From Streptomyces violaceoruber (GTDB taxonomy: Bacteria; Actinomycetota; Actinomycetes; Streptomycetales; Streptomycetaceae): 64,000 nt of DNA. Below the pieces are notes generated by a model. The model was not told where the DNA came from. It searched no databases and saw nothing but the letters and a program-made list of their open reading frames with translations. The stretch is taken from assembly GCF_033406955.1 (NCBI RefSeq), contig NZ_CP137734.1:806001-870000 (forward strand), read 5' to 3'. Below are positions 34,979 to 43,444 of the stretch, piece after piece. Within the stretch, counting starts at the first letter, position 1; each line of letters begins with the position of its first letter. Position numbers and translations under genes: made by a program.

Positions 34979-36283
34979 TCACTCGGTCGGGAGGGCCTGC
35001 ATGGCCTTGATGAAGCCGTCCGTGTCGAGCTGTCCGTTGAAGAACTGCTGGATGGCCTTGTGCATGTCCGAGCTGGCCTTCTGCGGGTACGCCTGGTCCC
35101 AGGACAGCTGGAAGTTCGGGGCGTCGGAGACGAGGTCGTACTGGAAGCGCGTGTACTCGGGGGTGGCCGAGTCGTCGATGAACTTGTCGGTGTTGGTCGT
35201 GGTCGGCAGGTTGCCGATGTCGAGGTGGGCCTTGACGAACTCGTCGGAGTACATGAGCTTCAGGAACTCGGCGGCGGCCTCGGGGTGCTTGGTCTTCTTC
35301 ATCACCGAGTAGTAGTTGTTGGGGTTGCCGGCGACGTTGCCCGGGTCGCCCTTGCCGCCCTCGACGGTCGGGAAGGCGGTGTAGCCGAGGTCCTTCTCGG
35401 CGAACTCCTTGTGGTCCGTGAGCTGCTGGGAGTAGTACCAGGAGCCCATCAGCTCGAAGCCGGCCTTGCCCGAGGCCACCAGCTGGACCGAGCCGCCGTT
35501 GGTGTACTTGACGGAGTCGTAGTTCTTGCCGAAGGCGCCGGAGTCGACCAGCTCGCTGATCATGTCCAGGGCCTTCTTGCTGTCCGCGCTCTCCCAGGCG
35601 CTCTTGTCGCCGCCGATGGCCTTCGCGAACAGCTCCGGACCGGCGATGCGGTCGTAGAGGTACTGGAACCACATCTGGGTCGGCCACACGTCGCCGCCGC
35701 CGAGCGCGATCGGCGTGACACCCGCGTCCTTGAGCTTGCCCACCGCGGCGAGCAGTTCGTCCCAGGTCTTGGGCGGCTGGACGCCCGCGTCCTCGAGGAC
35801 CTTCTTGTTGTGGAAGAGCAGGACCGGCTGGGTGCCGCGCATCGGTATGCCGTACGGCTTTCCGTCGACGACGGCGCTGTTGAAGACGGACGGCAGGAAG
35901 TTGTCCTTGAGGCCCGGGTCCTTCTTGATGAAGTCGTCGAGCGGCAGCAGCAGGTCCGCCTTGACGAACGGCTTGATGCTGCCGCCGCCCCAGTTGTAGA
36001 AGATGTCCGGGGCCTGCGGGGTGTTGATGATCGTCTGGAGCTTCGTCTGGTAGTCGGCACCGGGGATGGTGTCGAGGACCGCCTTGACGTCGGAGGTCTT
36101 GTTGAAGGTGTCGACGATCTGCTGTTCGATCTTGTTGCTGGCGTCCCCGTAGACCAGGACATGGATCTTGCCGTCGTCCGACGACGCCCCGCCGTCCCCG
36201 TCACCGCAGGCCGACAGGCTCAGCGCCAGGGCGAGCGTCGCACCGGTGGCGACCAGTCTGGGCAAGCGCGCACGTGTCTTCAT
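34979..36283 (-). CDS. Sugar-binding lipoprotein of ABC importer
   Basis: A 434-aa extracellular solute-binding protein of the sugar type. The lipobox is LSLSACGDG with lipidated Cys26. Typical segments are KIHVLVYGDASNKIEQQIVDTFNK, DIFYNWGGGSIKPFV and PYGIPMRGTQPVLLFHNKKVLEDAGVQPPKTWDEL. It heads the SBP-permease-permease-GH3 operon. A palindrome directly upstream of the ribosome site suggests LacI control by the divergent regulator. Confidence 0.93.
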   Translation of the reverse strand: MKTRARLPRLVATGATLALALSLSACGDGDGGASSDDGKIHVLVYGDASNKIEQQIVDTFNKTSDVKAVLDTIPGADYQTKLQTIINTPQAPDIFYNWGGGSIKPFVKADLLLPLDDFIKKDPGLKDNFLPSVFNSAVVDGKPYGIPMRGTQPVLLFHNKKVLEDAGVQPPKTWDELLAAVGKLKDAGVTPIALGGGDVWPTQMWFQYLYDRIAGPELFAKAIGGDKSAWESADSKKALDMISELVDSGAFGKNYDSVKYTNGGSVQLVASGKAGFELMGSWYYSQQLTDHKEFAEKDLGYTAFPTVEGGKGDPGNVAGNPNNYYSVMKKTKHPEAAAEFLKLMYSDEFVKAHLDIGNLPTTTNTDKFIDDSATPEYTRFQYDLVSDAPNFQLSWDQAYPQKASSDMHKAIQQFFNGQLDTDGFIKAMQALPTE

Positions 36284-36290
36284 CGTTCGC

Positions 36291-36320
36291 CTTTCGAAAG
36301 TTTCGGCACCATCACCGAAA
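36291..36320. promoter_or_regulatory. LacI-type operators upstream of the GH3 importer operon
   Basis: CTTTCGAAAG (36291-36300) is a perfect palindrome that includes the binding-protein ribosome site. Directly beside it, TTTCGG (36301-36306) and CCGAAA (36315-36320) form an inverted repeat with an 8-nt spacer. Both contain the central CG expected of LacI-family operators. Their position predicts repression by the divergent regulator at 36422. Confidence 0.55.
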
Positions 36321-36409
36321 GTCCATGCTGGTCGGACAGTAAAGTGAGACCGGATTTCTGGTCAATGGCCGTGCGGCTGCCGACTCAAAACGTTATCGAT
36401 CGCATGGCC

Positions 36410-36415
36410 TATCCT
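36410..36415 (+). promoter_or_regulatory. Probable -10 of a leaderless LacI message
   Basis: TATCCT ends seven bases before the ATG at 36422 and no ribosome site precedes that ATG. Palindromes AACGTT (36389-36394) and ATCGAT (36395-36400) sit just upstream and could serve autoregulation. Confidence 0.4.
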
Positions 36416-36421
36416 TCCTGC

Positions 36422-37471
36422 ATGCACGATGAAGTTGAGGTGGGCGCCCGGGTGACCCTGGCCGAGGTGGCGAAAGAGGCGGGGGTCTCTGCCCCGACAG
36501 TTTCGAAGGTCCTCAACGGTCGTTCGGATGTCTCCAGCACCACCAGGGCCAGGGTGGAGCGGCTTCTCGAGGTGCACGGCTACCGTCGCCGCAACGCGAG
36601 CCCGCCGCGCTCGCCGCTGGTCGAACTCGTCTTCCACGAGCTGGACAGCGTCTGGGCGATGGAGCTGGTCCGGGGCGTGGAGGACGTCGCCAAGGCCAAC
36701 CGGACCGAGGTCGTACTCACCCGCAGCGGCACCCGGCACGCACCCGCGCCGGACTGGATCGAAGGCGTGCTCCGACGCAGGCCGCTGGGCGTCGTGCTGG
36801 TGTTCTCCTCGCTGCCCGCGGAGGTCAAGCAGCGGCTGCGGTCCTGGAACATCCCCTTCGTCATCGTCGACCCGGCCGGTGACCCGGACCCCGACGTCCC
36901 GTCGGTCGGCTCGGCCAACTGGGCCGGGGGCCTGGCGGCCACCCGCCACCTCACCGACCACGGACACGAACGCGTCGCGATCATCACGGGGTTCGAGGAC
37001 ATGCTGTGCTCACTGGCCCGGCTCGACGGCTACCGCTCGGCGATGACGATGGCGGGCCTGCCGATCGACCCTGCCCTGGTGCGGTACGGCGACTACAGCG
37101 TGGAGAGCGGCTTCGAGCACGGCATGGACCTGCTCGCGGGTCCCGGCCGGCCGACGGCGGTCTTCGCGGGCAGCGACCTCCAGGCGCTCGGGGTACTGGA
37201 GGCGGCCCGCGTCAGGGGCCTGAGGGTCCCTCAGGACCTCTCGGTCGTCGGCTACGACGACGTGCCACTGGCCCAGTGGTCGAGCCCGCCGCTGACCACC
37301 GTCCACCAGCCGCTGCGGCACATGGCCGAGGAGGCCACCCGCATGCTCTTCCGGCCGGACGAGCCCGGCCGGGCCGGCCGGCGCATCGAGCTGGCGACCC
37401 ATCTCGTCGTACGGCAGAGCACGGCGCCGCCGGGCGGGTCCGCGGCGGCGCCCGGCGGCGCGGACGCCTGA
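36422..37471 (+). CDS. LacI-family regulator of the GH3 importer operon
   Basis: A 349-aa LacI repressor. The N-terminal headpiece is VTLAEVAKEAGVSAPTVSKVLNGRSDVSSTTRARVERLLEVHGYRRR. The periplasmic-binding-protein-like core contains DLQALGVLEAARVRGLRVPQDLSVVGYDDVPLAQWSSPPLTTVHQPL. I chose the ATG at 36422 (MHDEVEVGARVTLAEV); earlier in-frame ATGs at 36365 and 36404 only add unlike residues. It is divergent from the importer operon. The coding end runs into a 23-bp tandem repeat array. The inducer is presumably the imported sugar. Confidence 0.9.
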   Translation: MHDEVEVGARVTLAEVAKEAGVSAPTVSKVLNGRSDVSSTTRARVERLLEVHGYRRRNASPPRSPLVELVFHELDSVWAMELVRGVEDVAKANRTEVVLTRSGTRHAPAPDWIEGVLRRRPLGVVLVFSSLPAEVKQRLRSWNIPFVIVDPAGDPDPDVPSVGSANWAGGLAATRHLTDHGHERVAIITGFEDMLCSLARLDGYRSAMTMAGLPIDPALVRYGDYSVESGFEHGMDLLAGPGRPTAVFAGSDLQALGVLEAARVRGLRVPQDLSVVGYDDVPLAQWSSPPLTTVHQPLRHMAEEATRMLFRPDEPGRAGRRIELATHLVVRQSTAPPGGSAAAPGGADA

Positions 37472-37617
37472 CGAGGGTCCGCGCGGACCCGTGACGAGGA
37501 GCCGCACGGACGCCTGGCGAGGAGCCGCACGGACCCATGACGAGGAGCCGCGCGGACGCCTGGCGAGGAGCCGCACGGACCCATGACGAGGAGCCGCGCG
37601 GACGCCTGGCGAGGGGC
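37457..37617. repeat. Tandem array of seven 23-bp units
   Basis: Seven consecutive 23-bp units follow the pattern CGCRCGGACSCMTGRCGAGG plus AGC. They start inside the last codons of the LacI gene and fill the gap to the tautomerase-like gene. Alternate units are more alike (GGACGCCTGGC versus GGACCCATGAC), so the array has a 46-bp higher-order period. Units 2-7 are at 37480-37502, 37503-37525, 37526-37548, 37549-37571, 37572-37594 and 37595-37617. Confidence 0.92.
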
Positions 37618-37628
37618 CGGGACGGCTC

Positions 37629-38072
37629 CTACCGGCCGGGCTCCTCGGACACATCGGGCAGGGCGGGCACGTCGGTCATGCGCTCGTCGTAGCCGGTGGC
37701 GGGGTCGACGACGCGGCCGGCGGCCCACCAGTTCTCCCTGGCCGTCTCGAAGGCCACCAGCATGACGTCCTCCTCGGGGACGTCCGCGTACAGCCTGAGG
37801 TTGGCGACGATCGCCCGGAACAGTCGTGCCTTCTGCTCCACGCCGCGCCGGTTGAACGACAACTGGATGAACAGGGTGCGCGAGGTGCGCCGCAGGCCGA
37901 ACACGACCGGCTGCATGACGAAGTTGTCGTCCGTGACCTCGTGGAAGACGTGGAACTGGTCGTCCTGCGGAATCTTCAGCACGTCGACCATGGACTTGTG
38001 CAGGGCCTCGGAGACGAGGCGACGGTACTGGGGCGTGGTTCCCTGCCGCAGGGAAACGGTGATCAGAGGCAT
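37629..38072 (-). CDS. Tautomerase-superfamily protein
   Basis: A 147-aa protein beginning Met-Pro-Leu-Ile-Thr-Val; a proline that becomes the N-terminus after Met removal is the catalytic base of the 4-oxalocrotonate tautomerase/MIF superfamily. RTLFIQLSFNRRGVEQKARLFRAIVANL matches the second beta-alpha unit of the long tautomerases. The ATG at 38072 is required to place Pro2; a longer frame exists but would bury it. It is divergent from the LysR gene, a common arrangement for regulator and target. Confidence 0.85.
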   Translation of the reverse strand: MPLITVSLRQGTTPQYRRLVSEALHKSMVDVLKIPQDDQFHVFHEVTDDNFVMQPVVFGLRRTSRTLFIQLSFNRRGVEQKARLFRAIVANLRLYADVPEEDVMLVAFETARENWWAAGRVVDPATGYDERMTDVPALPDVSEEPGR

Positions 38073-38143
38073 GACGCCGACGCTAGGAGTCCGGGGGGCA
38101 TTCCGACAGCGAATGTTTGGCATGCCGGATATGCTGTGTGCTC

Positions 38144-39061
38144 ATGGGCATGGGAGATGTGACGCTGGCCGGGCTGCGGGTGCTGCGTGAGGTGGCCGAG
38201 CGCGGCACCTTCACCGCGGCCGCGCACAGCCTCGGCTACACGCAGTCGGCGGTCTCCCGTCAGATGGCCGCGCTGGAACAGGCGACGGGGGCCCGCCTGT
38301 TCGACCGCTTCCCCGGCGGTGTACGGCCGACCGGCGCGGGCCGCGCCCTGCTGCGCCACGCCGTCGCCGCGCTGGACGCCCTGGAGGCGGCCGACCGGGA
38401 ACTGCGCGGAGTGCGGGACGCCACCGGCCGGGTACGGCTGGGGTACTTTCCCGCCGCCGGCGCGGTGCTCGTGGCCGACGCCCTGTCGGCACTGCGCCGG
38501 GAAGGCTCCCGCCCGCGGGTGACGACGCGGGAGGGGAGCACTCCCGCGCTGGTGCGCGCGCTGCGCAGCGGCACCCTCGACCTGGCGCTCCTGACCTCCC
38601 GGCCCCCGCACCGCTCGCCCGACACGGACGACCCTCCCCTGCACGTCGAACCCCTGCTGGAAACGCGTCTGGCCCTGGCCGTTGCGGCCGGCAGCCGCTT
38701 CGCCGAACACGGCACCGCGGACGTCGAGGACATCGCCGCGCAGCCCTGGATCGCGGGTCCCGGCAGCACGGACGAGCCGCTGCTCGGCGTCTGGCCGGGG
38801 CTGCCCGGCCGGCCCCGCGTCGCGCACACCGCCCGCGACTGGCTGACCAAACTCCACCTGGTCGCGGCCGGAGCGGGCGTTACCACGGCCTCCCCGGCGC
38901 TGCTGCCCGTGATCCCGCGCGGCGTCCGCTTCGTCGACGTCACGGGCGTCGCGGAGGAAGTACGGCGCATCGACCTGGTGTCGCTGCCCGGCCGGCTCAC
39001 GGCTCCGGCCGCGGCACTGGTCAACGCCCTGCGACGGCGCGCCGCCGACCTGGCCGACTGA
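38144..39061 (+). CDS. LysR-family transcriptional regulator
   Basis: A 305-aa LysR protein. The HTH is LAGLRVLREVAERGTFTAAAHSLGYTQSAVSRQMAALEQATGARLFDR. The substrate-binding domain follows from about residue 90 (GRVRLGYFPAAGAVLVADALSALR). Alternative starts at 38150 and 38159 would shorten it slightly. It is divergent from the tautomerase-like gene, 71 nt away, which it probably controls. Confidence 0.9.
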   Translation: MGMGDVTLAGLRVLREVAERGTFTAAAHSLGYTQSAVSRQMAALEQATGARLFDRFPGGVRPTGAGRALLRHAVAALDALEAADRELRGVRDATGRVRLGYFPAAGAVLVADALSALRREGSRPRVTTREGSTPALVRALRSGTLDLALLTSRPPHRSPDTDDPPLHVEPLLETRLALAVAAGSRFAEHGTADVEDIAAQPWIAGPGSTDEPLLGVWPGLPGRPRVAHTARDWLTKLHLVAAGAGVTTASPALLPVIPRGVRFVDVTGVAEEVRRIDLVSLPGRLTAPAAALVNALRRRAADLAD

Positions 39062-39185
39062 CACAGGGCCGACCGGGCCTCATGCCTGCCGGCAGGGCCG
39101 TGATCTCGGCCAGTCCCGGGGCGAAGGCCGCATCGGCCCGTGTACCGGGTCGCCGCCTATCTGGCCGAGGACCCCGACGCCGGGG

Positions 39186-39752
39186 TCAGGCGCCGTCGTG
39201 GCGCCAGACCATGCTCCGTCCGGCCTCCGCGGCGGTCTGCGGCTCGTCCGCTTCGATGCGGAGCAACCGGTACCCGATCCGGGGCGGTATCGCGGCGCTT
39301 CGGGCATTGGCCCGGTCGCAGTGGATCTCCATGGCCTTGACGCCGGGGAGCCCCAGGCCCTCCTCGGTCAGCGCGGCCGCGGCCCGGGTGGCGAGTCCGC
39401 GGCCGGTGGCCGGGGAGCAGACCCAGTAGCCGATCTCCAGGACGCCCACCTCGCCGTTCGGGAACATCGCGCCCCCGCCGAGCACCTGGTCGTGACGGTC
39501 CGGCGGGGTCAGCACGTAGACGAAGGACCGCCCGGCGTCCCAGTCCGCGTCCTGCTCGGCACGGAACCTCTCGGTCTCCTCGCGGGTGGGCGGATGCCGG
39601 GCCCAGCGAAGCCACTCACCGAGATGCCCGACGTCGGCGGCGACCGCGTCGATGAACGCGTCGTCGGAGACCAGGGAGCGCCGTCGCAGTACCGAGCCGT
39701 CCGGCAGTTCGATGTTCTCTCGTGGAAGCCCGGAAAGTGATCCCTTTGTCAT
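39186..39752 (-). CDS. GNAT-family N-acetyltransferase
   Basis: A 188-aa acetyltransferase of the RimJ/RimL type: LRRRSLVSDDAFIDAVAADVGHLGEWLRWA, the strand VLEIGYWVCSPATGRGLATRAAAALTE with the acetyl-CoA loop (TGRGLAT), and MEIHCDRANARSAAIPPRIGYRLLR. The RimJ-like group acetylates protein N-termini or small amines; the target here is unknown. The ATG at 39752 is preferred over a GTG at 39770. It is convergent with the LysR gene. Confidence 0.88.
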   Translation of the reverse strand: MTKGSLSGLPRENIELPDGSVLRRRSLVSDDAFIDAVAADVGHLGEWLRWARHPPTREETERFRAEQDADWDAGRSFVYVLTPPDRHDQVLGGGAMFPNGEVGVLEIGYWVCSPATGRGLATRAAAALTEEGLGLPGVKAMEIHCDRANARSAAIPPRIGYRLLRIEADEPQTAAEAGRSMVWRHDGA

Positions 39753-39794
39753 GACTGCATCCTGGCCCACCCGACCGGCTGCTTGAAGAGGCCC

Positions 39795-41084
39795 TCAGTG
39801 GAGTTCCGGAATCTGCCGGAAGTCGTCGAGGGCCGCGGTGAACTCCTTGGCAGCAACCTGAAAGGTGGCTCTGCTCGTCAGGGCCACGGCCAGGGCTCTG
39901 TCCCCGGCCACGGCGTCCTGTCGGCGCAGGCGCCGGGCCAGGGCCACACCCTCGTCGAACAGTTCGCGCACGCGCGCCGTGCGGCACTCCCAGGAGAGGG
40001 CCCAGCGCACGGTGAGCATCCGGTGCAGCCGGATCTGTTCCGCCAGACGGTCCGGGCCGTCCGGGCCGTCCGGGCCGTCCGGGCCGTCCGCCGCGCGGTG
40101 CTCGATTCGGTCCACGTCGGCCCGGAGAGTCTCACGGGTCCCGAAGTACCGCTCCCTGACGCCGGGCGACCAGTGGTGGACGCCGGTGCCGACGGGCGGG
40201 CGGAGTTGTCCGGCCGCCGGTCGCTCGCTGCCGGCGACGGACATGAAGAACAGGACGGCCCAGAACGAGGCCTGGTATCCGCTCCACCTTCTCGCCTCCT
40301 CCTGACCGTGGACGGCCAGTTCCTCGAACAGGGCGAGCGCCTGTTGACGGACCGCCGTCGCGTCGGCGTGCCGGAGGGCGTCGTCGAGCATCTGCGCGTA
40401 CCGGATCAGCACGTAGAGCCGGCAGGCCCGCGGCCCTCCGCCGTTCTCGGCCTCGGCCGCCTCCATGGTGGCCAGTTCCGCCATGGCGGTCAGCGCCTCG
40501 TCGGTCCGGCCCGCGCCGTCGAGGGCGGCGGTCCACTGCAAGAACGTCCAGGCGAGTTCGCCCTCCCGCGGGCCGCGCCGGCGTCCGCGGGCCACGGACT
40601 CCGACAGCACGTCCGCGGCCTCGGCGTAACGGCCCTCCTCCAGGAGTCCGATGGCCCACGGGGACAGTCCCCACACCTCCCCGTCGCCGGACGACTCGGC
40701 CCGCGTCCGCCCGACCGCGAGCATCTCGGCCCGCACGGCGAGGCCTTCGTCCCGGCGGCCGAGGGTGTACAGCGCGCGCTGACAGCCGTCGAAGGCGTCG
40801 TACACGACCTCGGCGTACTTGGGGTGGGCCGGATCGAGGGCGCGTGCGGCGGCCACCGCCTCCTCGCACAGGGCGAGTCGGTCCTCGGGGCGGTCCCGGT
40901 ACACGCGGTCGTAGCTGAGATGCCGCAGCGCGCGGGCCAGCCGCGGCAGATACGCCGCGGGGCTGACGCGCGCGAGCACCCGGCAGGCGTCGACCTCCTC
41001 GCGTGGCGTGCGTCGTCCGGACGCGAGGAGGATGTTCCGCGCGCGCACGACGCTGTCCTGATCGACCTCTGTGGGCTTGGGCAT
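39795..41084 (-). CDS. TPR-like helical protein, function unknown
   Basis: A 429-aa cytoplasmic protein built of helical pairs resembling tetratricopeptide repeats: AYLPRLARALRHLSYDRVYRDRPEDRLALCEEAVAAARALDP, WAIGLLEEGRYAEAADVLSESVARGRRRG, ALDGAGRTDEALTAMAELATMEAAE, ALTSRATFQVAAKEFTAALDDFRQ. A low-complexity (GPD)n linker near residues 333-344 is encoded by a 9-bp tandem repeat. No catalytic or DNA-binding domain is seen. Such TPR-only proteins are usually scaffolds. Confidence 0.7.
   Translation of the reverse strand: MPKPTEVDQDSVVRARNILLASGRRTPREEVDACRVLARVSPAAYLPRLARALRHLSYDRVYRDRPEDRLALCEEAVAAARALDPAHPKYAEVVYDAFDGCQRALYTLGRRDEGLAVRAEMLAVGRTRAESSGDGEVWGLSPWAIGLLEEGRYAEAADVLSESVARGRRRGPREGELAWTFLQWTAALDGAGRTDEALTAMAELATMEAAEAENGGGPRACRLYVLIRYAQMLDDALRHADATAVRQQALALFEELAVHGQEEARRWSGYQASFWAVLFFMSVAGSERPAAGQLRPPVGTGVHHWSPGVRERYFGTRETLRADVDRIEHRAADGPDGPDGPDGPDRLAEQIRLHRMLTVRWALSWECRTARVRELFDEGVALARRLRRQDAVAGDRALAVALTSRATFQVAAKEFTAALDDFRQIPELH
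40052..40087. repeat. 9-bp tandem repeat coding a GPD linker
   Basis: Four consecutive copies of CCGGGCCGT, read on the minus strand as repeated Gly-Pro-Asp, lie inside the TPR-like gene. The copy number could vary without breaking the frame. Confidence 0.9.
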
Positions 41085-41210
41085 GACGACGATTGTCGGC
41101 CCCGCCCAAGTGCCGTGGAAGGCGGGCGGGTTGTGCCGTCCGTCCTACGAAATGCGTCTCCGAGCTGTCATGATGGACATGGTTTCGCCTCCAGGCGGGC
41201 GGCCCTGTCC

Positions 41211-42143
41211 TCAGGAGGACTGTCCGGGCGCCCGGCCGGCCCGTCGGGTGAAGCGGCGCAGACCGCGCCGGGCGGGCTTGAGGGGCTTGTCCTCGGGAGC
41301 GACGGCGGTGGGGTCCGGGCCGCTGCCCGCGGGCAGGGCCGCCGCCGCGGGCCCGGACTGCGGCGGTACGGAACGGCCACCTTGTTCCAGCCGGGTCCGC
41401 ACGGCCTGGGCCATGGCGTGGTGGGACGCTTCCTGGAGCAGGCCGGCCGCGGACAGCCGCTCCCACATGTGCAGCAGTTCCTGCCCCCGGGTGGCCACCT
41501 GGCCCTCGTCCCACAGCCGTTGCCATGCCGCGGTGGCCCGGGCCACGTCGGGGGCGGCCCGGTTCAGGTCGGTGCGGCAGCGGATGCGGGCGACGGTCAG
41601 CGCGAGGACGGTGGAGAGCATGTGATCGCCGCGCAGGTAGGCGAGGTAGGCCTCGATCGCCCGTGCTTCCAGGGCGAGTTCGTCCTCGGCGCCGCGGCGC
41701 AGGGTCAGGTGTTCCCGCAGTGCGCTGGCGAGGACGAACGCGGCGTGCAGCTCCTCGCGCTGCGCGTGCTGGATGATGCGTTCGACGCGGGCGAGCGGCG
41801 GGAACGCCTCCTCCTCGGCGGCGGTGCGCTCCCGCCCGGGCGGCAGGTCGTCCTCGTCTGCGATGGTCCGGCTGGAGCCGTCGGGGTGGACCCGCAGGCG
41901 CGCCACCTGTTGCACGGTGCGGTCGATGACCGTGGCCGCGACCGGGGCGCCCAGGGTGCGGGCGAACATGGCGACGGCGTCGAGGACCGCCTCGTTGGGC
42001 GGTCGCATGCCGCCCATCTCCAGCAGGTGGCCGTTGACCACCGTCGACCCGTCCTCGGCCACGTAGGCGTCGAGGCGGATCAGCGGCGGGGCGGCCGGCG
42101 CGGGCAGGTTCCCCTCGTCACGGGGGGTCAGCGAGTGGGTCAT
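41211..42143 (-). CDS. Hypothetical protein upstream-coupled to an NlpC/P60 gene
   Basis: A 310-aa protein I do not recognise. Residues 20-85 form a compact alpha/beta region (IRLDAYVAEDGSTVVNGHLLEMGG, EAVLDAVAMFARTLGAPVAATVIDRTVQQVARLRVHPDG). Residues 110-240 are helical (HAAFVLASALREHLTLRRG, ALEARAIEAYLAYLRGDH). The last 70 residues are Pro/Ala-rich and end in a strongly basic tail (KPLKPARRGLRRFTRRAGR). No signal peptide or membrane segment. The ATG follows the NlpC/P60 stop by 4 nt, so both are co-transcribed. Confidence 0.7.
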   Translation of the reverse strand: MTHSLTPRDEGNLPAPAAPPLIRLDAYVAEDGSTVVNGHLLEMGGMRPPNEAVLDAVAMFARTLGAPVAATVIDRTVQQVARLRVHPDGSSRTIADEDDLPPGRERTAAEEEAFPPLARVERIIQHAQREELHAAFVLASALREHLTLRRGAEDELALEARAIEAYLAYLRGDHMLSTVLALTVARIRCRTDLNRAAPDVARATAAWQRLWDEGQVATRGQELLHMWERLSAAGLLQEASHHAMAQAVRTRLEQGGRSVPPQSGPAAAALPAGSGPDPTAVAPEDKPLKPARRGLRRFTRRAGRAPGQSS

Positions 42144-42147
42144 CCGG

Positions 42148-43263
42148 TCAGGCTCCGGGTCGTACGACGCCGAGGACGGGCATGGAGGCGGCCGGCGCGG
42201 TGGTGATGTCGCGGCCGGGCCGCGGTGCGTGGACGATCTGTCCGCCGCCGATGTACATGCCCACGTGGGTGGCGTCGTTGTAGTAGATGATCAGGTCTCC
42301 GGGACGGGCCGAGGACAGGCTGACGCGGGTCAGGCCGCCCCACTGTGCCTGGGAGGTCCGGGGAATGGGGTGGCCGGCCGCCGCCCAGGCCGCGGAGGTG
42401 AGTCCGGAGCAGTCGTACGAGGACGGGCCCACCGCGCCCCACACGTACGGTTTGCCGATCTGCGCCATCGCGAAGCCCACGGCCTTCCCGGCCGCTCCGC
42501 TCACCTGCGTCCCGCCGCCCGGCGCGCGCCCCTTGCCCTTGCCCTTGCCGGCCGAGCCGCCGGCCGAGCCGGCGGAGGAGCCGCCGGACTCCGTCCACCT
42601 GGCCTCGGCCTCCCGGGAGCGCTGCCTCTCCAACGCGGCCAGCCTGCGGGTCTGTTCCTCCTCGAGTCCGGCCTCGATCCGCTCGGCGGAGGCGATCTTC
42701 TTCTCGATCTTCTGCTTCGCCGCGGCCTTGTCCGCTCGGCTGCTCTTCAGCTCCCGCAGCTCCTTCGAGGCGGCCTCGGTCTGCTCGCTCAGGGCCTCGC
42801 GCGCGGTCTTCTGGGTTTCGGAGACGTTGACCAGGCCGCGCATGGCCTGGCGGGCCTGGGACGCCTCGTCGAGGGCCTGTTCCGGGTGGTCCCCGAGCAG
42901 CAGCTGGATGCCGGTGGCGGCGAGGTCGCCCCCGCGGTACTGGGTCCGGGCGGCCGCGCCGGCGAGGTCGCGCAGGTCCTCCACCCGCTTCTCGGTACGG
43001 GTGAGGTCCTTGCGGAGGGTCGTCAGCCGCTTCTCCTGCTTGGCCGCCTTCTCGTTCGCGGCGTTGTAGGCCTCGGTGGCCACCTCCGCCTCGCGGTAGA
43101 GGCCGTCCAGTTCGTCGCGGATGTCCTCGATCGACTTGTCGGTGTGCGGATCGGGGTCGCCCGGGGCCGCGTAACCGGGGCCGGGCAACAGGATGATCGC
43201 GCAGGCGAGGGCCGCTGTGGCCCCCCGGCTCCATATCCGTCTGCCGCCGGTCGACACGTTCAT
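42148..43263 (-). CDS. Secreted NlpC/P60 peptidoglycan endopeptidase
   Basis: A 371-aa cell-wall hydrolase. Signal peptide to about residue 33 (GATAALACAIILLPGPGYAAPG). A long coiled coil spans about 45-205 (DIRDELDGLYREAEVATEAYNAANEKAAKQEKRLTTLRKDL). A Ser/Gly-rich linker follows, then a C40 peptidase domain from about 255 with catalytic C285 in YDCSGLTSAAW and histidine in THVGMYIGGGQIVHAP. This is the RipA-like layout that cuts stem peptides. The ATG at 43263 has GGAG four bases upstream; a GTG at 43272 is also possible. Confidence 0.9.
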   Translation of the reverse strand: MNVSTGGRRIWSRGATAALACAIILLPGPGYAAPGDPDPHTDKSIEDIRDELDGLYREAEVATEAYNAANEKAAKQEKRLTTLRKDLTRTEKRVEDLRDLAGAAARTQYRGGDLAATGIQLLLGDHPEQALDEASQARQAMRGLVNVSETQKTAREALSEQTEAASKELRELKSSRADKAAAKQKIEKKIASAERIEAGLEEEQTRRLAALERQRSREAEARWTESGGSSAGSAGGSAGKGKGKGRAPGGGTQVSGAAGKAVGFAMAQIGKPYVWGAVGPSSYDCSGLTSAAWAAAGHPIPRTSQAQWGGLTRVSLSSARPGDLIIYYNDATHVGMYIGGGQIVHAPRPGRDITTAPAASMPVLGVVRPGA

Positions 43264-43444
43264 GAACTCCACTCTCAGAGGTCGCGTGCGGGCGGACCGG
43301 ACGGACGGCTGCCGCCGCGGTCGCCACCGCGGGTCGCGCGGTGGGCCGTTCGGGCCTTGAACACACTACCTTCCCCCGAACGGCCCACCCCGGTCTCCCC
43401 ACGTGTGTCGGCTTGCTCACACGCAACTGTTCACCGTGCGGTAC

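Noticed and set aside
34640..36421. N-terminal extension of the LacI regulator to about 940 residues
   Set aside because: The extension is an antisense shadow of the permease and binding-protein genes with valine/leucine-rich low-complexity peptide.
37457..37617. CRISPR array
   Set aside because: The 23-bp units are directly adjacent with no spacers; it is a minisatellite.
39140..39185. Gene fragment reading VYRVAAYLAEDPDAGV between the LysR and GNAT genes
   Set aside because: Only about 16 sensible residues, no family assignment, and it runs straight into the antisense of the GNAT gene.
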